Assembly (NCBI RefSeq): GCF_033118175.1 | Contig: NW_026870889.1 | Span: forward strand, 2,480,001 to 2,544,000 | Source of the DNA: Dama dama | Lineage: Eukaryota > Chordata > Mammalia > Artiodactyla > Cervidae | Length of the DNA stretch: 64,000 bases | Direction of reading: 5' to 3' | Shown here: positions 1 to 11,989 of the stretch, piece after piece | Layout of the letters: each line of letters begins with the position of its first letter | How positions within the stretch are numbered: the stretch's first letter is position 1 | Notes under the pieces: generated by a model | What the model was told of the DNA's origin: nothing | Database searches by the model: none | What the model saw: only the letters and a program-made list of their open reading frames with translations | Made by a program: the position numbers and the translations under genes

Positions 1-869
1 TGGTACGGGGCAGAGCCGACCTAGGGGCATGTTGGGCCTCTTGCTCTCCCTGCTGCCCTGAGGCTGCTGGGTCAAAGAGGTCTTGGGCATCCAGCGCTTT
101 GCTGGTGCCTTCCCTCTGACGAGGCCCTCTGAGCTCCAGCACCTTGCAGTGTGGAGACAGCCCCTGTCAGCAACCTCCTCTCCAAAGAGTCCTCAACCGA
201 GGCCTACAACCAGGGGAAAGGCACCAGCGGGGATGATCCTGGGGAGGCGCACAGACATGTCTGGACCCAGTCTCCTCAGCCTGCCCCTTGGTGGGGCAGT
301 ACCCCCGGAGGCCAGGAAAGTCTGGGCAAGTCTGGCCAGGGGCAGGGGCCCTGCTGGGTCCTGACCCTGGCCTGTGGGGCCTCTGAGCACAACCGGCCCT
401 CTCCCACAGGAAGACCTCCCCGGCTGCCTCCAAAGTCCTGTTTGCAACACTCCCGCCCGCTGTTCACGTCAGGAATGCACAAAGCTCCCAAGCCGGGGAG
501 AAAAGCGCTTCGGTGTGGTGCTCTCTCCGGGCCCTTGCCCATGAGCCTGGGGGCAAGGCAGGGAGAACACACTCCCAGGCCAAGGCAGAACCACATGCTC
601 ACATCTGTTCCTGTCCCCTGCACCGGCAGAGAGCTTGGGGGAGCCAGAGTCTGTCAGGCAGCTGCTGGGTTGGCCGCCTGTGTGGGAAGGGGCAGAGCCG
701 CCCTAGGGGCAAGTTGGGCCTCTTGCTCTCCCTGCTGCCCTGAGGCTGCCTGGCCAAAGATGTCTTGGGCATCCAGCCCTTTACTGGTCCCTTCTCTCTG
801 ACGAGGCTGTCTGAGCTGCAGCACCTTGCAGTGTGGAGACAGCCCCTGCCAGCAACCTCCTCTCCAAGG

Positions 870-887
870 AGGCCTCAACCGAGGCCT
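870..887. repeat. 7 bp hairpin with AACC loop (representative)
   Basis: AGGCCTC at 870-876 and GAGGCCT at 881-887 are reverse complements around AACC. The right arm overlaps the GGCCTAGGCC palindrome. The element recurs at the same place in most units, with occasional broken copies (for example GAGTCCTAGG near 35,719 and 56,878). Confidence 0.75.
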
Positions 888-2129
888 AGGCCCAGGGGAA
901 AGGCACCAGCGGGGATGAGCCAGGGGAGGCGCCCGAGCATGTCTGGACCCAGTTCCCGCAGCCTGCCCCTTGGTGGGGCAGTACCCCCGGAGGCCAGGAA
1001 GGTCTGGGCAAGGCTGGCCAGGGGCAGGGGCCCTGCTGCGTCCTGCCCTTGGCCTGTGGGGCCTCTGAGCACAACCGGCCCTCTCCCACTGGAAGACCTC
1101 CCCGGCTGCCTCCAAAGGCCGGTTTGCAAGCGCTCCCGCCCACTGTTCCCAGCAGGCGTGCACAATGCTCCTAAGCCCGGGAGAAAAGCGCTTCGGGGTG
1201 GTGCTCTCTCCGGGCCCTTGCCCCTGAGCCTGGGGGCAAGGCAGGGTGTCCACACTCTCAGGCCAAGGCAGAACCACATGCACACGACTGATCTGCCCCC
1301 TGCACCGGCAGAGAGCTCGGGGGAGCCAGAGTCTGTCAGGCAGCTGCTGGGCTGGCCGCCTGTGTGGGAAGGGGCAGAGCCGACCTAGGGGCAAGTTGGG
1401 CCTCTTGCTCTCCCTGCTGCCCTGAGGCTGCTGGGCCAAAGAGGTCTTGGGCATCCAGCCCCTTGCTGGTCCCTTCCCTCTGACGAGGCCCTCTGAGCTC
1501 CAGCACCTTGCAGTGTGGAGACAGCCCCTGCCAGCAACCTCCTCTCCAAGGAGGCCTCAACCGAGGCCTAGGCCCAGGGGAAAGGCACCAGCGGGGATGA
1601 GCCTGGGGAGGCGCCCGGGCATGTCTGGACCCAGTCCCCGCAGCCTGCCCCTTGGTGGGGCAGTACCCCCGGAGACCAGGAAGGTCTGGGCAAGGCTGGC
1701 CAGGGGCAGGGGACCTGCTGGGTCCTGCCCCTGGCCTGTAGGGCCTCTGAGCACAACCGGCCCTCTCCCGCTGGAAGACCTCCCCGGCTGCCTCCAAAGG
1801 CCAGTTTGCCAACACTCCTGCCCGCTGTTCCCGCCAGGCACGCACAATGCTCCCAAGCCCAGGAGAAAAGCGATTCGGGGTGGTGGTCTCTCCGGGCCCC
1901 TGCCCCTGAGCCTGGGGGCCAGGCAGGGGATCCACAGTCCCAGGCCAAGGCAGAACCACATGCACACGTCTGTTCCTGCCCCCTCTACCGGCAGAGAGCT
2001 GTGGGGAGCCAGAGTCTGTCAGGCAGCTGCTGGGCTGGCCGCCTGTGTGGGAAGGGGCAGAGCCGACCTAGGGGCAAGTTGGGCCTCTTGCTCTCCCTGC
2101 TGCCCTGAGGCTGCTGGGCCAAAGAGGTC

Positions 2130-5100
2130 TTGGGCATCCAGCCCCTTGCTGGTCCCTTCCCTCTGACGAGGCCCTCTGAGCTCCAGCACCTTGCAGTGTG
2201 GAGACAGCCCCTGCCAGCAACCTCCTCTCCAAGGAGGCCTCAACCGAGGCCTAGGCACAGGGGAAAGGCACCAGCGGGGATGAGCCAGTGGAGGCGCACG
2301 GGCATGTCTGGACCCAGTCCCCGCAGCCTGCCCCTTGGTGGGGCAGTACCCCCGGAGGCCAGGAAGGTCTGGGCAAGGCTGGCCAGGGGCAGGGGCCCTG
2401 CTGGGTCCTGCCCCTGGCCTGTGGGGCCTCTGAGCACAACCGGCCCTCTCCCACTGGAAGACCTCCCCGGCTGCCTCCAAAGGCCGGTTTGCCAACACTC
2501 CCGCCCGCTGTTCCCGCCAGGCACGCACAATGCTCCCAAGCCCGGGAGAAAAGCGCTTCGGGGTGTTGCTCTCTCCGGGCCCTTGCCCATGAGCCTGGGG
2601 TCCAGGCAGTGTGTCCACACTCCCAGACCAAGGCAGAACCACATGCACACGTCTGTTCCTGACCCCTGCACCGGCAGAGCGCTCGGGGGAGCCACAGTCT
2701 GTCAGGCAGCTGCTGGGTTGGCTGCCTGTGTGGGAAGGGGCAGAGCCGACCTAGGGGAAGTTGGGCCTCTTCCTCTCCCTGCTGCCCTGAGGCTGCTGGG
2801 CCAAAGAGGTCTTGGGTATCCAGCCCCTTGCTGGTCCCTTCCCGCTGCCGAGGCCCTCTGAGCTCCAGCACCTTGCAGTGTGGAGACAGCCCCTGCCAGC
2901 AACCTCCTCTCCAAGAGGCCTCAACCGAGGCCTAGGCCCAGGGGAAAGGCACCAGCGGGGATGAGCCTGGGGAGGCGCCCGGGCATGTCTGGACCCAGTC
3001 CCCGCAGCCTGCCCCTTGGTGGGGTAGTAACCCCGGAGGCCAGGAGGGTCTGGGCAAGGCTGCCAGGGGCAGGGACACTGCTGGGTCCTGCCCCTGGCCT
3101 CTGGGGCGTCTGAGCACAACCGGCACTCTCCCGCTGGAAGACCTCCCCGTCTGCCTCCAAAGGCCGGTTTGCAAGCACTCCCGCCCGCTGTTCCCGCCAG
3201 GCACGCACAATGCTACCAAGCCCGGGAGAAAAGCGCTTCGGGGTGGTGCTCTCTCCGGACCCTTGCCCCTGAGCCTGGGGGTCAGGCAGGGGGAACACAC
3301 TCCCAGGCCAAGGCAGAACGACATGCACACGTCTGTTCCTGCCCCCTACACCGGCAGAGAGCTCGGGGGAGCCAGAGACTGCCAGGCTGCTGCTGGGCTG
3401 GCTGCCTGTCTGGGATGGGGCAGAGCCGACCTAGGGGCAAGTTGGGCCTCTTGCTCTCCCTGCTGCCCTGAGGCTGCTGGGCCAAAGACGTCTTGGGCAT
3501 CCAGCCCCTTACTGGTCTCTTCCCTCTGACGAGGCCCTCTGAGCTCCAGCACCTTGCACTTTGGAGACAGCCCCTGCCAGCAACCTCCTCTCCAAGGAGG
3601 CCTCAAGGGAGGCCTAGGCCCAGGGGAAAGGCACCAGCGGTGATGAGCCAGGGGAGGCGCCCGAGCATGTCTGGACCCAGTCCCCGCAGCCTGCCCCTTG
3701 GTGGGGCAGTACCCCCGGAGGCCAGGAAGGTCTGGGCAAGGCTGGCCAGGGGCAGGGGCCCTGCTGGGTCCTGCCCCTGGCCTGTGGGGCCTCTGAGCCC
3801 AACCGGCCCTCTCCCACTGGAAGACCTCCCCGGCTGCCTCCAAAGGCCGGTTTGCAAGCGCTCCCGCCCACTGTTCCCAGCAGGCGTGCACAATGCTCCC
3901 AAGCCCGGGAGAAAAGCGCTTCAGGGTGGTGCTCTCTCTGGGCCCTTGCCCCTGAGCCTGGGGGCAAGGCAGGGTGTCCACACTCCCAGGCCAAGGCAGA
4001 ACCACATGCACACGTCTGATCTGCCCCCTGCACCGGCAGAGAGCTCGGGGGAGCCAGAGTCTGTCAGGCAGCTGCTGGGCTGGCCGCCTGTGTGGGAAGG
4101 GGCAGAGCCGACCTAGGGGCAAGATGGGCCTCTTGCGCTCCCTGCTGCCATGAGGCTGCTGGGCCAAAGAGGTCTTGGCCATCCAGCCCCTTGCTGGTCC
4201 CTTCCCTCTGACGAGGCCCTCTGAGCTCCAGCACCTTGCAGTGTGGAGACAGCCCCTGCCAGCAACCTCCTCTCCAAGGAGGCCTCAACCGAGGCCTAGG
4301 CCCAGGGGAAAGGCACCAGCGGGGATGAGCCTGGGGAGGCGCCCGGGCATGACTGGACCCAGTCCCCGCAGCCTGCCCCTTGGTGGGGCAGTACCCCCGG
4401 AGGCCAGGAAGGTCTGGGCAAGGCTGGCCAGGGGCAGGGGCCCTGCTGGGTCCTGCCCCTGGCCTGTGGGGCCTCTGAGCACAACCGGCCCTCTCCCACT
4501 GGAAGACCTCCCCGGCTGCCTCCAAAGGCCGGTTTGCCAACACTCCCGCCCGCTGTTCTCGCCAGGCACGCACAATTCTCCCAAGCCCGGGAGAAAAGCG
4601 CTTCGGTGTGTTGCTCTCTCCGGGCCCTTGCCCCTGAGTGTGGGGGCCAGGCAGTGGTTCCACACTCCCAGACCAAGGCAGAACCACATGCACACGTCTG
4701 TTCCTGCCCCCTGCACCGGCAGAGAGCTCGGGGGAGCCAGAGTCTCTCAGGCAGCTGCTGGGCTGGCCGCCTGTGTGGGAAGGGGCAGAGCCGACCTAGA
4801 GGCAAGTTGGGCCTCTTCCTCTCCCTGCTGCCCTGAGGCTGCTGGGCCAAAGACGTCTAGGGCATCCAGCCCCTTACTGGTCCCTTCCCTCTGACGAGGC
4901 CCTCTGAGCTCCAGCACCTTGCAGTGTGGAGACAGCCCCTGCCAGCAACCTCCTATCCAAGGAGGCCTCAACCGAGGCCTAGGCCCAGGGGAAAGGCACC
5001 AGCGGGGATGAGCCAGTGGAGGCGCACGGACATGTCTGGACCCAGTCCCCGCAGCCTGCCCCTTGGTGGGGCAGTACCCCCCGAGGCCAGGAAGGTCTGG

Positions 5101-6220
5101 GCAAGGCTGCGAGGGGCAGGGGCCCTGCTGGGTCGTGCCCCTGGCCTGTGGGGCGTCTGAGCACAACCGGCACTCTCCCGCTGGAAGACCTCCCCGTGTG
5201 CCTCCAAAGGCCGGTTTGCAAGCACTCCCGCCCGCTGTTCCCGCCAGGCACGCACAATGCTCCCAAGCCCGGGAGAAAAGCGCTTCGGGGTGGTGCTCTC
5301 TCCGGGCCCTTGCCCCTGAGCCTGGGGGCCAGGCAGTTGGAACACACTCCCAGGCCAAGGCAGAACGACATGCACACGTCTGTTCCTGCCCCCTACACCG
5401 GCAGAGAGTTCGGGGGAGCCAGAGACTGCCAGGCTGCTGCTGGGCTGGCTGCCTGTGTGGGACGGGGCAGAGCCGACCTAGGGGCAAGTTGGGCCTCTTG
5501 CTCTAACTGCTGGCCTGAGGCTGCTGGGTCAAAGAGGTCTTGGGCATCCAGCCCTTTGCTGGTCCCTTCCCTCTGACGAGGCCCTCTGAGCTCCAGCACC
5601 TTGCAGTGTGGAGACAGCCCCTGCCAGCAACCTCCTCTCCAAAGAGGCCTCAACCGAGGCCTAGGCCCAGGGGAAAGGCACCAGCAGGGATGAGCCTGGG
5701 GAGGCGCCCGGGCATGTCTGGACCCAGTCCCCGCAGCCTGCCCCTTGGTGGGGCTGTAACCCCGGAGGCAGGAAGGTCTGGGCAAGGCTGGCCAGGGGCA
5801 GGGGCCCTGCTGGGCCCTTCCCCTGGCCTGTGGGGCCTCTGAGCACAACCGGCCCTCTCCCACTGGAAGACCTCCCCGGCTGCCTCCAAAGGCCGGTTTG
5901 CAAGCGCTCCCGCCCACTGTTCCCAGCAGGCGTGTACAATGCTCCCAAGCTCGGGAGAAAAGCGCTTCAGGGTGGTGCTCTCTCCGGGCCCTTGCTCCTG
6001 AGCCTGGGGGCAAGGCACGGTGTCCACAATCCCAGGCCAAGTCAGAACCACATGCACACCTCTGATCTGCCCCCTGCACCGGCAAAGAGCTCGGGGGAGC
6101 CAGAGTCTGTCAGGCAGCTGCTGGGCTAGCCGCCTGTGTGGGAAGGGGCAGAGCCGACCTAGGGGCAAGTTGGGCCTCTTGCTCTCCCTGCTGCCCTGAG
6201 GCTGCTGGGCCAAAGAATTC
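2130..6220. repeat. Six-unit higher-order repeat (~4,092 bp), copy 1
   Basis: Units at 2,130, 2,812, 3,493, 4,175, 4,858 and 5,540 match those at 6,221, 6,903, 7,585, 8,267, 8,950 and 9,632 in order, at offsets of 4,091-4,092 bp. Shared private variants include CAGGCAGTGTGTCC (unit 1), GGGGTAGTAACCCC (unit 2), CTCAAGGGAGGCC (unit 3), CTTGGCCATCC (unit 4) and CTAGGGCATCC (unit 5). The sixth unit agrees only at its left end. Its right half has GCAGGCGTGTACAATG, unlike copy 2, which suggests a later exchange. Confidence 0.9.
2381..2419. repeat. 13 bp perfect inverted repeat (representative; one per class L unit)
   Basis: GGCCAGGGGCAGG at 2,381-2,393 and CCTGCCCCTGGCC at 2,407-2,419 are exact reverse complements, separated by 13 bases. 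The pair could form a strong GC hairpin or cruciform. Class S units keep 12 bp arms with a different spacer (GACACTGCTGGGT). The structure recurs at the same place in nearly every unit; units 34,922 and 47,889 have mismatched arms. No function can be assigned from sequence. Confidence 0.85.
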
Positions 6221-9200
6221 TTGGGCATCCAGCCCCTTGCTGGTCCCTTCCCTCTGACGAGGCCCTCTGAGCTCCAGCACCTTGCAGTGTGGAGACAGCC
6301 CCTGCCAGCAACCTCCTCTCCAAGGAGGCCTCAACCGAGGCCTAGGCCCAGGGGAAAGGCACCAGCGGGGATGAGCCAGTGGAGGCGCACGGGCATGTCT
6401 GGACCCAGTCCCCGCAGCCTGCCCCTTGGTGGGGCAGTACCCCCGGAGGCCAGGAAGGTCTGGGCAAGGCTGGCCAGGGGCAGGGGCCCTGCTGGGTCCT
6501 GCCCCTGGCCTGTGGGGCCTCTGAGCACAACCGGCCCTCTCCCACTGGAAGACCTCCCCGGCTGCCTCCAAAGGCCGGTTTGCCAACACTCCCGCCCGCT
6601 GTTCCCGCCAGGCACGCACAATGCTCCCAAGCCCGGGAGAAAAGCGCTTCGGGGTGTTGCTCTCTCCGGGCCCTTGCCCATGAGCCTGGGGTCCAGGCAG
6701 TGTGTCCACACTCCCAGACCAAGGCAGAACCACATGCACACGTCTGTTCCTGACCCCTGCACCGGCAGAGCGCTCGGGGGAGCCACAGTCTGTCAGGCAG
6801 CTGCTGGGTTGGCTGCCTGTGTGGGAAGGGGCAGAGCCGACCTAGGGGAAGTTGGGCCTCTTCCTCTCCCTGCTGCCCTGAGGCTGCTGGGCCAAAGAGG
6901 TCTTGGGTATCCAGCCCCTTGCTGGTGACTTCCCGCTGCCGAGGCCCTCTGAGCTCCAGCACCTTGCAGTGTGGAGACAGCCCCTGCCAGCAACCTCCTC
7001 TCCAAGGAGGCCTCAACCAAGGCCTAGGCCCAGGGGAAAGGCACCAGCGGGGATGAGCCTGGGGAGGCGCCCGGGCATGTGTGGACCCAGTCCCCGCAGC
7101 CTGCCCCTTGGTGGGGTAGTAACCCCGGAGGCCAGGAGGGTCTGGGCAAGGCTGCCAGGGGCAGGGACACTGCTGGGTCCTGCCCCTGGCCTCTGGGGCG
7201 TCTGAGCACAACCGGCACTCTCCCGCTGGAAGACCTCCCTGGCTGCCTCCAAAGGCCGGTTTGCAAGCACTCCCGCCCGCTGTTCCCGCCAGGCACGCAC
7301 AATGCTACCAAGCCCGGGAGAAAAGCGCTTCGGGGTGGTGCTCTCTCCGGGCCCTTGCCCCTGAGCCTGGGGGCCAGGCAGGGGGAACACACTCCCAGGC
7401 CAAGGCAGAACGACATGCACACGTCTGTTCCTGCCCCCTACACCGGCAGAGAGCTCGGGGGAGCCAGAGACTGCCAGGCTGCTGCTGGGCTGGCTGCCTG
7501 TCTGGGATGGGGCAGAGCCGACCTAGGGGCAAGTTGGGCCTCTTGCTCTCCCTGCTGCCCTGAGGCTGCTGGGCCAAAGACGTCTTGGGCATCCAGCCCC
7601 TTACTGGTCTCTTCCCTCTGACGAGGCCCTCTGAGCTCCAGCACCTTGCACTGAGGAGACAGCCCCTGCCAGCAACCTCCTCTCCAAGGAGACCTCAAGG
7701 GAGGCCTAGGCCCAGGGGAAAGGCACCAGCGGTGATGAGCCAGGGGAGGCGCCCGAGCATGTCTGGACCCAGTCCCCGCAGCCTGCCCCTTGGTGGGGCA
7801 GTACCCCCGGAGGCCAGGAAGGTCTGGGCAAGGCTGGCCAGGGGCAGGGGCCCTGCTGGGTCCTGCCCCTGGCCTGTGGGGCCTCTGAGCCCAACCGGCC
7901 CTCTCCCACTGGAAGACCTCCCCGGCTGCCTCCAAAGGCCGGTTTGCAAGCGCTCCCGCCCACTGTTCCCAGCAGGCGTGCACAATGCTCCCAAGCCCGG
8001 GAGAAAAGCGCTTCAGGGTGGTGCCCTCTCTGGGCCCTTGCCCCTGAGCCTGGGGGCAAGGCAGGGTGTCCACACTCCCAGGCCAAGGCAGAACCACATG
8101 CACACGTCTGATCTGCCCCCTGCACCGGCAGAGAGCTCGGGGGAGCCAGAGTCTGTCAGGCAGCTGCTGGGCTGGCCGCCTGTGTGGGAAGGGGCAGAGC
8201 CGACCTAGGGGCAAGATGGGCCTCTTGCTCTCCCTGCTGCCATGAGGCTGCTGGGCCAAAGAGGTCTTGGCCATCCAGCCCCTTGCTGGTCCCTTCCCTC
8301 TGACGAGGCCCTCTGAGCTCCAGCACCTTGCAGTGTGGAGACAGCCCCTGCCAGCAACCTCCTCTCCAAGGAGGCCTCAACCGAGGCCTAGGCCCAGGGG
8401 AAAGGCACCAGCGGGGATGAGCCTGGGGAGGCGCCCGGGCATGACTGGACCCAGTCCCCGCAGCCTGCCCCTTGGTGGGGCAGTACCCCCGGAGGCCAGG
8501 AAGGTCTGGGCAAGGCTGGCCAGGGGCAGGGGACCTGCTGGGTCCTGCCCCTGGCCTGTGGGGCCTCTGAGCACAACCGGCCCTCTCCCACTGGAAGACC
8601 TCCCCGGCTGCCTCCAAAGGCCGGTTTGCCAACACTCCCGCCCGCTGTTCTCGCCAGGCACGCACAATTCTCCCAAGCCCGGGAGAAAAGCGCTTCGGTG
8701 TGTTGCTCTCTCCGGGCCCTTGCCCCTGAGTGTGGGGGCCAGGCAGTGGTTCCACACTCCCAGACCAAGGCAGAACCACATGCACACGTCTGTTCCTGCC
8801 CCCTGCACCGGCAGAGAGCTCGGGGGAGCCAGAGTCTGTCAGGCAGCTGCTGGGCTGGCCACCTGTGTGGGAAGGGGCAGAGCCGACCTAGGGGCAAGTT
8901 GGGCCTCTTCCTCTCCCTGCAGCCCTGAGGCTGCTGGGCCAAAGACGTCTAGGGCATCCAGCCCCTTACTGGTCCCTTCCCTCTGACGAGGCCCTCTGAG
9001 CTCCAGCACCTTGCAGTGTGGAGACAGCCCCTGCCAGCAACCTCCTATCCAAGGAGGCCTCAACCGAGGCCTAGGCCCAGGGGAAAGGCACCAGCGGGGA
9101 TGAGCCAGTGGAGGCGCACGGGCATGTCTGGACCCAGTCCCCGCAGCCTGCCCCTTGGTGGGCCAGTACCCCCCGAGGCCAGGAAGGTCTGGGCAAGGCT

Positions 9201-10314
9201 GCGAGGGGCAGGGGCCCTGCTGGGTCGTGCCCCTGGCCTGTGGGGCGTCTGAGCACAACCGGCACTCTCCCGCTGGAAGACCTCCCCGTCTGCCTCCAAA
9301 GGCCGGTTTGCAAGCACTCCCGCCCGCTGTTCCCGCCAGGCACGCACAATGCTCCCAAGCCCGGGAGAAAAGCGCTTCGGGGTGGTGCTCTCTCCGGGCC
9401 CTTGCCCCTGAGCCTGGGGGCCAGGCAGTCGGAACACACTCCCAGGCCAAGGCAGAACGACATGCACACGTCTGTTCCTGCCCCCTACACCGGCAGAGAG
9501 TTCGGGGGAGCCAGAGACTGCCAGGCTGCTGCTGGGCTGGCTGCCTGTGTGGGACGGGGCAGAGTCGACCTAGGGGCAAGTTGGGCCTCTTGCTCTCCCT
9601 GCTGCCCTGAGGCTGCTGGGTCAAAGAGGTCTTGGGCATCCAGCCCTTTGCTGGTCCCTTCCCTCTGACGAGGCCCTCTGAGCTCCAGCACCTTGCAGTG
9701 TGGAGACAGCCCCTGCCAGCACCCTCCTCTCCAAAGAGGCCTCAACCGAGGCCTACGCCCAGGGGAAAAGCACCAGCGGGGATGATCCTGGGGCGGCGCA
9801 CGGACATGTCTGGACCCAGTCCCCGCAGCCTGCCCCTTGGCGGGGCAGTACCCCCGGAGGCCAGGAAGGACTGGGCAAGGCTGGCCAGGGGCAGGGGCCC
9901 TGCTGGGTCCTGCCCCTGGCCTGTGAGGCCTCTGAGCACAACCGGCCCTCTCCCACTGGAAGACCTCCCCAGCTGCCTCCAAAGTCCTGTTTGCAAACAC
10001 TCCCGCCCGCTGTTCACGCCAGGCTCGCACAATGCTCCCAAGCCTGGGAGAAAAGCGCTTCGGGGTGGTGCTCTCTCCGGGCCCTTGCCCCTGAGCCTGG
10101 GGTCCAGGCAGTGGGTCCACACTCCCAGACCAAGGCAGAACCACATGCACACGTCTGTTCCTGACCCCTGCACCGGCAGAGAGCTCGGGGGAGCCAGAGT
10201 CTGTCAGGCAGGTGCTGGGCTGGCCGCCTGTGTGGGAAGGGGCAGAGCCGACCTAGGGGCAAGTTGGGCCTCTTCCTCTCCCTGCTGCCCTGAGGCTGCT
10301 GGGCCAAAGAGGTC
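6221..10314. repeat. Six-unit higher-order repeat (~4,092 bp), copy 2
   Basis: Carries the same ordered variants as copy 1 with scattered single-base differences, for example CTAGGCCCAG here against CTAGGCACAG in copy 1 at the start of the first unit. The sixth unit (9,632) has GATGATCCTGGGGCGGCGC and TTCACGCCAGGCTCGC, shared with the unit at 13,727 and not with 5,540. Confidence 0.9.
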
Positions 10315-11989
10315 TTGGGCATCCAGCCCCTTGCTGGTCCCTTCCCTCTGACGAGGCCCTCTGAGCTCCAGCACCTTGCAGTGTGGAGACAGCCCCTGCC
10401 AGCAACCTCCTCTCCAATGAGGCCTCAACCGAGGCCTAGGCCCAGGGGAAAGGCACCAGCGGGGATGAGCCTGGGGAGGCGCCCGGGCATGTGTGGACCC
10501 ATTCCCCGCAGCCTGCCCCTTGGTGGGGCAGTACCCCCGGAGGCCAGGAAGGTCTGTGCAAGGCTGCCAGGGGCAGGGACAGCGCTGGGTCCTGCCCCTG
10601 GCCTGTGGGACGTCTGAGCACAACCGGCACTCTCCCGCTGGAAGACCTCCCCGTCTGCCTCCAAAGGCCGGTTTGCAAGCACTCCCGCCCGCTGTTCCCG
10701 CCAGGCACGCACAATGCTCCCAAGCCCGGGAGAAAAGCGCTTCGGGGTGGTGCTCTCTCCGGGCCCTTGCCCCTAAGCCTGCGGGCCAGGCAGGGGGAAC
10801 ACACTCCCAGGCCAAGACAGAACGACATGAACACGTCTGTTCCTGCCCCCTACACCGGCAGAGAGCTTGGGGGAGCCAGAGTCTCTCAGGCAGGTGCTGG
10901 GCTGGCCGCCTGTGTGGGAAGGGGCAGAGCCGACCTAGGGGCAAGTTGGGCCTCTTGCTCTCCCTGCTGCCCTGAGGCTGCTGGGCCAAAGACGTCTTGG
11001 GCATCCAGCCCTTTGCTGGTCCCTTCCCTCTGACGAGGCCCTCTGAGCTCCAGCACCTTGCAGTGTGGAGACAGCACCTGCCAGCAATCTCCTCTCCAAG
11101 GAGGCCTCAACCGAGGCCTAGGCCCAGGGGAAAGGCACCAGCGGGGATGAGCCTGGGGAGGCGCCCGGGCATGTCTGGACCCAGTCCCCGCAGCCTGCCC
11201 CTTGGTGGGGCAGTACCACTGGAGGCCAGGAAGGTCTGGGCAAGGCTGACCAGGGGCAGGGGACCTGCTGGGTCCTGCCCCTGGCCTGTGGGGCCTCTGA
11301 GCACAACCGGCCCTCTCCCACTGGAAGACCTCCCCGGCTGCCTCCAAAGGCCGTTTTGCACGCACTCCCGCCCACTGTTCCCACCAAGCGCGCACAATGC
11401 TCCCAAGCCAGGGAGAAAAGCGCTTCGGGGTGGTGCTCTCTCCGGGCCCTTGCCCCTGAGCCTGGGGGCCAGGCAGGGGGTCCACACTCCCAGGCCAAGG
11501 CAGAACCACATGCACACGTCTGTTCCTGACCCCTGCACCGGCAGAGAGCTCGGGGGAGCCAGAGTCTTTCAGGCAGCTGCTGGGCTGGCCGCCTTTGTGG
11601 GAAGGGGCAGAGCCAACCTAGGGGCAAGTTGGGCCTCTTGCTCTCCCTGCTGCCCTGAGCCTGCTGGGCCAAAGAGGTCTTGGGCATCCAGCCCTTTGCT
11701 TGTCCCTTCCCTCTGACGAGGCCCTCTGAGCTCCAGCACCTTGCAGTGTGGAGACAGCCCCTGCCAGCAACCTCCTCTCCAAGGAGGCCTCAACCGAGAC
11801 CTATGCCCAGGGGAAAGGCACCAGCGGGGATGAGCCTGGGGAGGCGCCCGGGCATGTCTGGACCCAGTCCCCGCAGCCTGCCCCTTGGTGGGGCAGTACC
11901 CCCGGAGGCCAGGAAGGTCTGGGAAAGGCTGGCCAGGGGCAGGGGCCCTGCTGGGTCCTGCCCCTGGCCTGTGGGGCCTCTGAGCCCAA

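Noticed and set aside
83..802. Recurring ~239-codon frame beginning MGIQ in most 682 bp units as a tandem gene family
   Set aside because: It starts at TTG, its length varies between units with small indels and stops, it competes with equally long frames on the other strand, and it has no recognisable domain.
2375..2400. CTCF site in GGCCAGGGGCAGG
   Set aside because: The core runs one G short of the AGGGGGC pattern, and the left half does not fit.
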